Below, piece after piece: positions 4,683 through 5,760 of a stretch of DNA of 5,760 nucleotides (positions are counted from its first letter, which is position 1; the number at the start of each line of letters is the position of its first letter). This stretch comes from Bacillota bacterium (lineage in GTDB: Bacteria > Bacillota > Clostridia > Oscillospirales > Ruminococcaceae): positions 1 to 5,760 of the forward strand of contig JAEXZK010000186.1 in assembly GCA_023451415.1 (NCBI GenBank). The letters run 5' to 3'. The position numbers were made by a program, and so were the translations under genes. The notes beneath the pieces are model-generated. The model ran no database searches. It was not told the origin of the DNA and saw only the letters and a program-made list of their open reading frames with translations.

Positions 4683-5760
4683 TTATTTTGCCACGATGTT
4701 ATACAGTTTACCCTTGACAAAAATTTCTTTGACCACCTGCTTGCCCTCCAGGGCGGCGGCAACCGCAGGCTCTGCAAAGGCCTTTGCCTTCACGTCATCC
4801 TGAGCGCTGTCCGCAGGCACTGTCATACGGGCTTTGATCTTGCCGCAGACCTGAATCACGATTTCCACCTGATCGTCAACACATTTGGCGGGATCATACT
4901 TGGGCCACTGGGTGTTGGTAAGCATCTGAGCGGCGCCCATTTGCTGGTTCATCTCCTCGGTGAGGTGGGGGGCAAAGGGATTGAGCAGGGTAATAAAGGT
5001 GTGCAGTTCGCCTTTGGTGATGCTTCCCTTGTCGCTTACTTCGTTGAGAGCGGTCATCATAGCGGCGATGGCGGTGTTGAACTTCAGGTTTTCGATGTCT
5101 TCGGTCACCTTTTTGATGAGCTTATGGAAGGAGCTTTCCAGTTCTTTGGAGTAGCCCTCCTCCTCCGTCATGATGTCCAGCAGGCCCGCCACCCGCTCCA
5201 GGAAGCGCTTGCAGCCCTTGATGGAGGAGGTGTTCCAGGGGGCGGTCTTTTCAAAATCGCCGATAAACATCTCATACAGGCGCATGGTGTCCGCGCCGTA
5301 CTCGTTGATGATATCGTCGGGGTTGACCACGTTGCCTTTGGATTTGCTCATCTTCTCGCCGTTCTCCCCCAGGATCATGCCGTGGCTGGTGCGCTTGGCA
5401 TAGGGCTCGGGGGTGCCCACCACGCCGATGTCGTGGAGGAACTTGTGCCAGAACCGGGAGTAGAGCAGGTGCAGGGTGGTGTGTTCCATACCGCCGTTGT
5501 ACCAGTCCACAGGCAGCCAGTAATCCAAAGCCTCCTTGGAGGCCAGGGCTTTGTCGTTGTGGGGGTCGCAGTAACGCATGAAGTACCAGGAAGAACCGGC
5601 CCACTGAGGCATGGTGTCGGTCTCCCGGCGGGCAGGGCCGTGGCAGTGGGGGCACTCCACATTGACCCAATCGGTAAGATGGGCCAGAGGCGACTCGCCG
5701 TTGTCGGTGGGCTCATAGGTCTCCACGTCGGGGAGGGTCAGGGGCAGCTGGCTCTCATCC
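4683..5760 (-). CDS. leuS: Leucyl-tRNA synthetase, C-terminal part (5' end beyond window)
   Basis: LeuRS charges tRNA-Leu with leucine. About 358 residues are present, open to the right edge, so more than half the protein (family about 800-870) lies outside. The visible part begins in the linker before the second half of the catalytic core (QLPLTLPDVETYEPT), followed by CPHC and the ETDTM segment. Next comes the core stretch SSWYFMRY...DWYNGGMEHTTLHLLYSRFWHK, then the class I signature KMSKS at nucleotides 5354-5340. The helical anticodon-binding domain follows, and the small C-terminal domain (VEIVIQVCGKIKARMTVPA...KGKLYNIVAK) contacts the tRNA elbow. GMEHTT in place of the GAEHAV seen in E. 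coli-type enzymes fits a clostridial lineage. A GTG at 5726 is internal and not the start. Promoter, any T-box and the editing domain are outside the window. Confidence 0.97.
   Translation of the reverse strand, partial: DESQLPLTLPDVETYEPTDNGESPLAHLTDWVNVECPHCHGPARRETDTMPQWAGSSWYFMRYCDPHNDKALASKEALDYWLPVDWYNGGMEHTTLHLLYSRFWHKFLHDIGVVGTPEPYAKRTSHGMILGENGEKMSKSKGNVVNPDDIINEYGADTMRLYEMFIGDFEKTAPWNTSSIKGCKRFLERVAGLLDIMTEEEGYSKELESSFHKLIKKVTEDIENLKFNTAIAAMMTALNEVSDKGSITKGELHTFITLLNPFAPHLTEEMNQQMGAAQMLTNTQWPKYDPAKCVDDQVEIVIQVCGKIKARMTVPADSAQDDVKAKAFAEPAVAAALEGKQVVKEIFVKGKLYNIVAK

Noticed and set aside
5724..5726. GTG as a start for a separate 347-residue protein
   Set aside because: The frame continues upstream with conserved LeuRS sequence (QLPLTLPD) to the window edge, so the GTG is an internal valine codon.

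Overview
The window looks like a stretch of a moderately GC-rich member of the Clostridia, most plausibly an Oscillospiraceae/Ruminococcaceae-type gut Firmicute. Four things point there: strong AGGAGG-type ribosome binding sites, sigma-A promoters, a clostridial-type leucyl-tRNA synthetase, and the linkage of aminopeptidase P, EF-P and a CD1247-type zinc-ribbon protein. The genus cannot be fixed from this alone. All eight genes lie on the minus strand and are tightly packed. No tRNA, rRNA, insertion sequence, CRISPR array or phage gene was seen, and no gap between genes exceeds about 175 bases.

In the direction of transcription (right to left), the window opens with the C-terminal part of leuS (4683-5760, cut by the edge). 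A 174-base gap follows, holding a sigma-A promoter with consensus -35 and -10 hexamers for rpsU (4332-4508, ribosomal protein S21). A GC-rich hairpin with a T-rich tail follows rpsU and looks like a leaky terminator. Next comes a translationally coupled pair: a YqeG-type HAD phosphatase (3750-4259) and an endonuclease IV-like TIM-barrel protein (2887-3753), overlapping by the four bases ATGA. An M24 aminopeptidase P/Xaa-Pro dipeptidase (1724-2794) comes next. After a second sigma-A promoter come efp (1048-1605) and a CD1247-type zinc-ribbon protein (596-1015). A perfect 13-bp inverted repeat separates these from a Gx/heptaprenyl-diphosphate-synthase-I type membrane protein (1-510), which runs off the left edge with no stop codon in view.

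The overall theme is housekeeping: translation (LeuRS, S21, EF-P), proline-peptide turnover (aminopeptidase P beside EF-P, as in the B. subtilis yqhT-efp pair), DNA or nucleic-acid repair (Nfo-like), a HAD phosphatase, and one probable membrane transporter. I found no convincing new defence, mobile or biosynthetic system. The points most worth a second look are the changed metal-site residue in the Nfo-like protein, the Cys/His-rich acidic partner of EF-P, the U-tract-free hairpin at 543-575, and the layered RNA control suggested around rpsU and yqeG.
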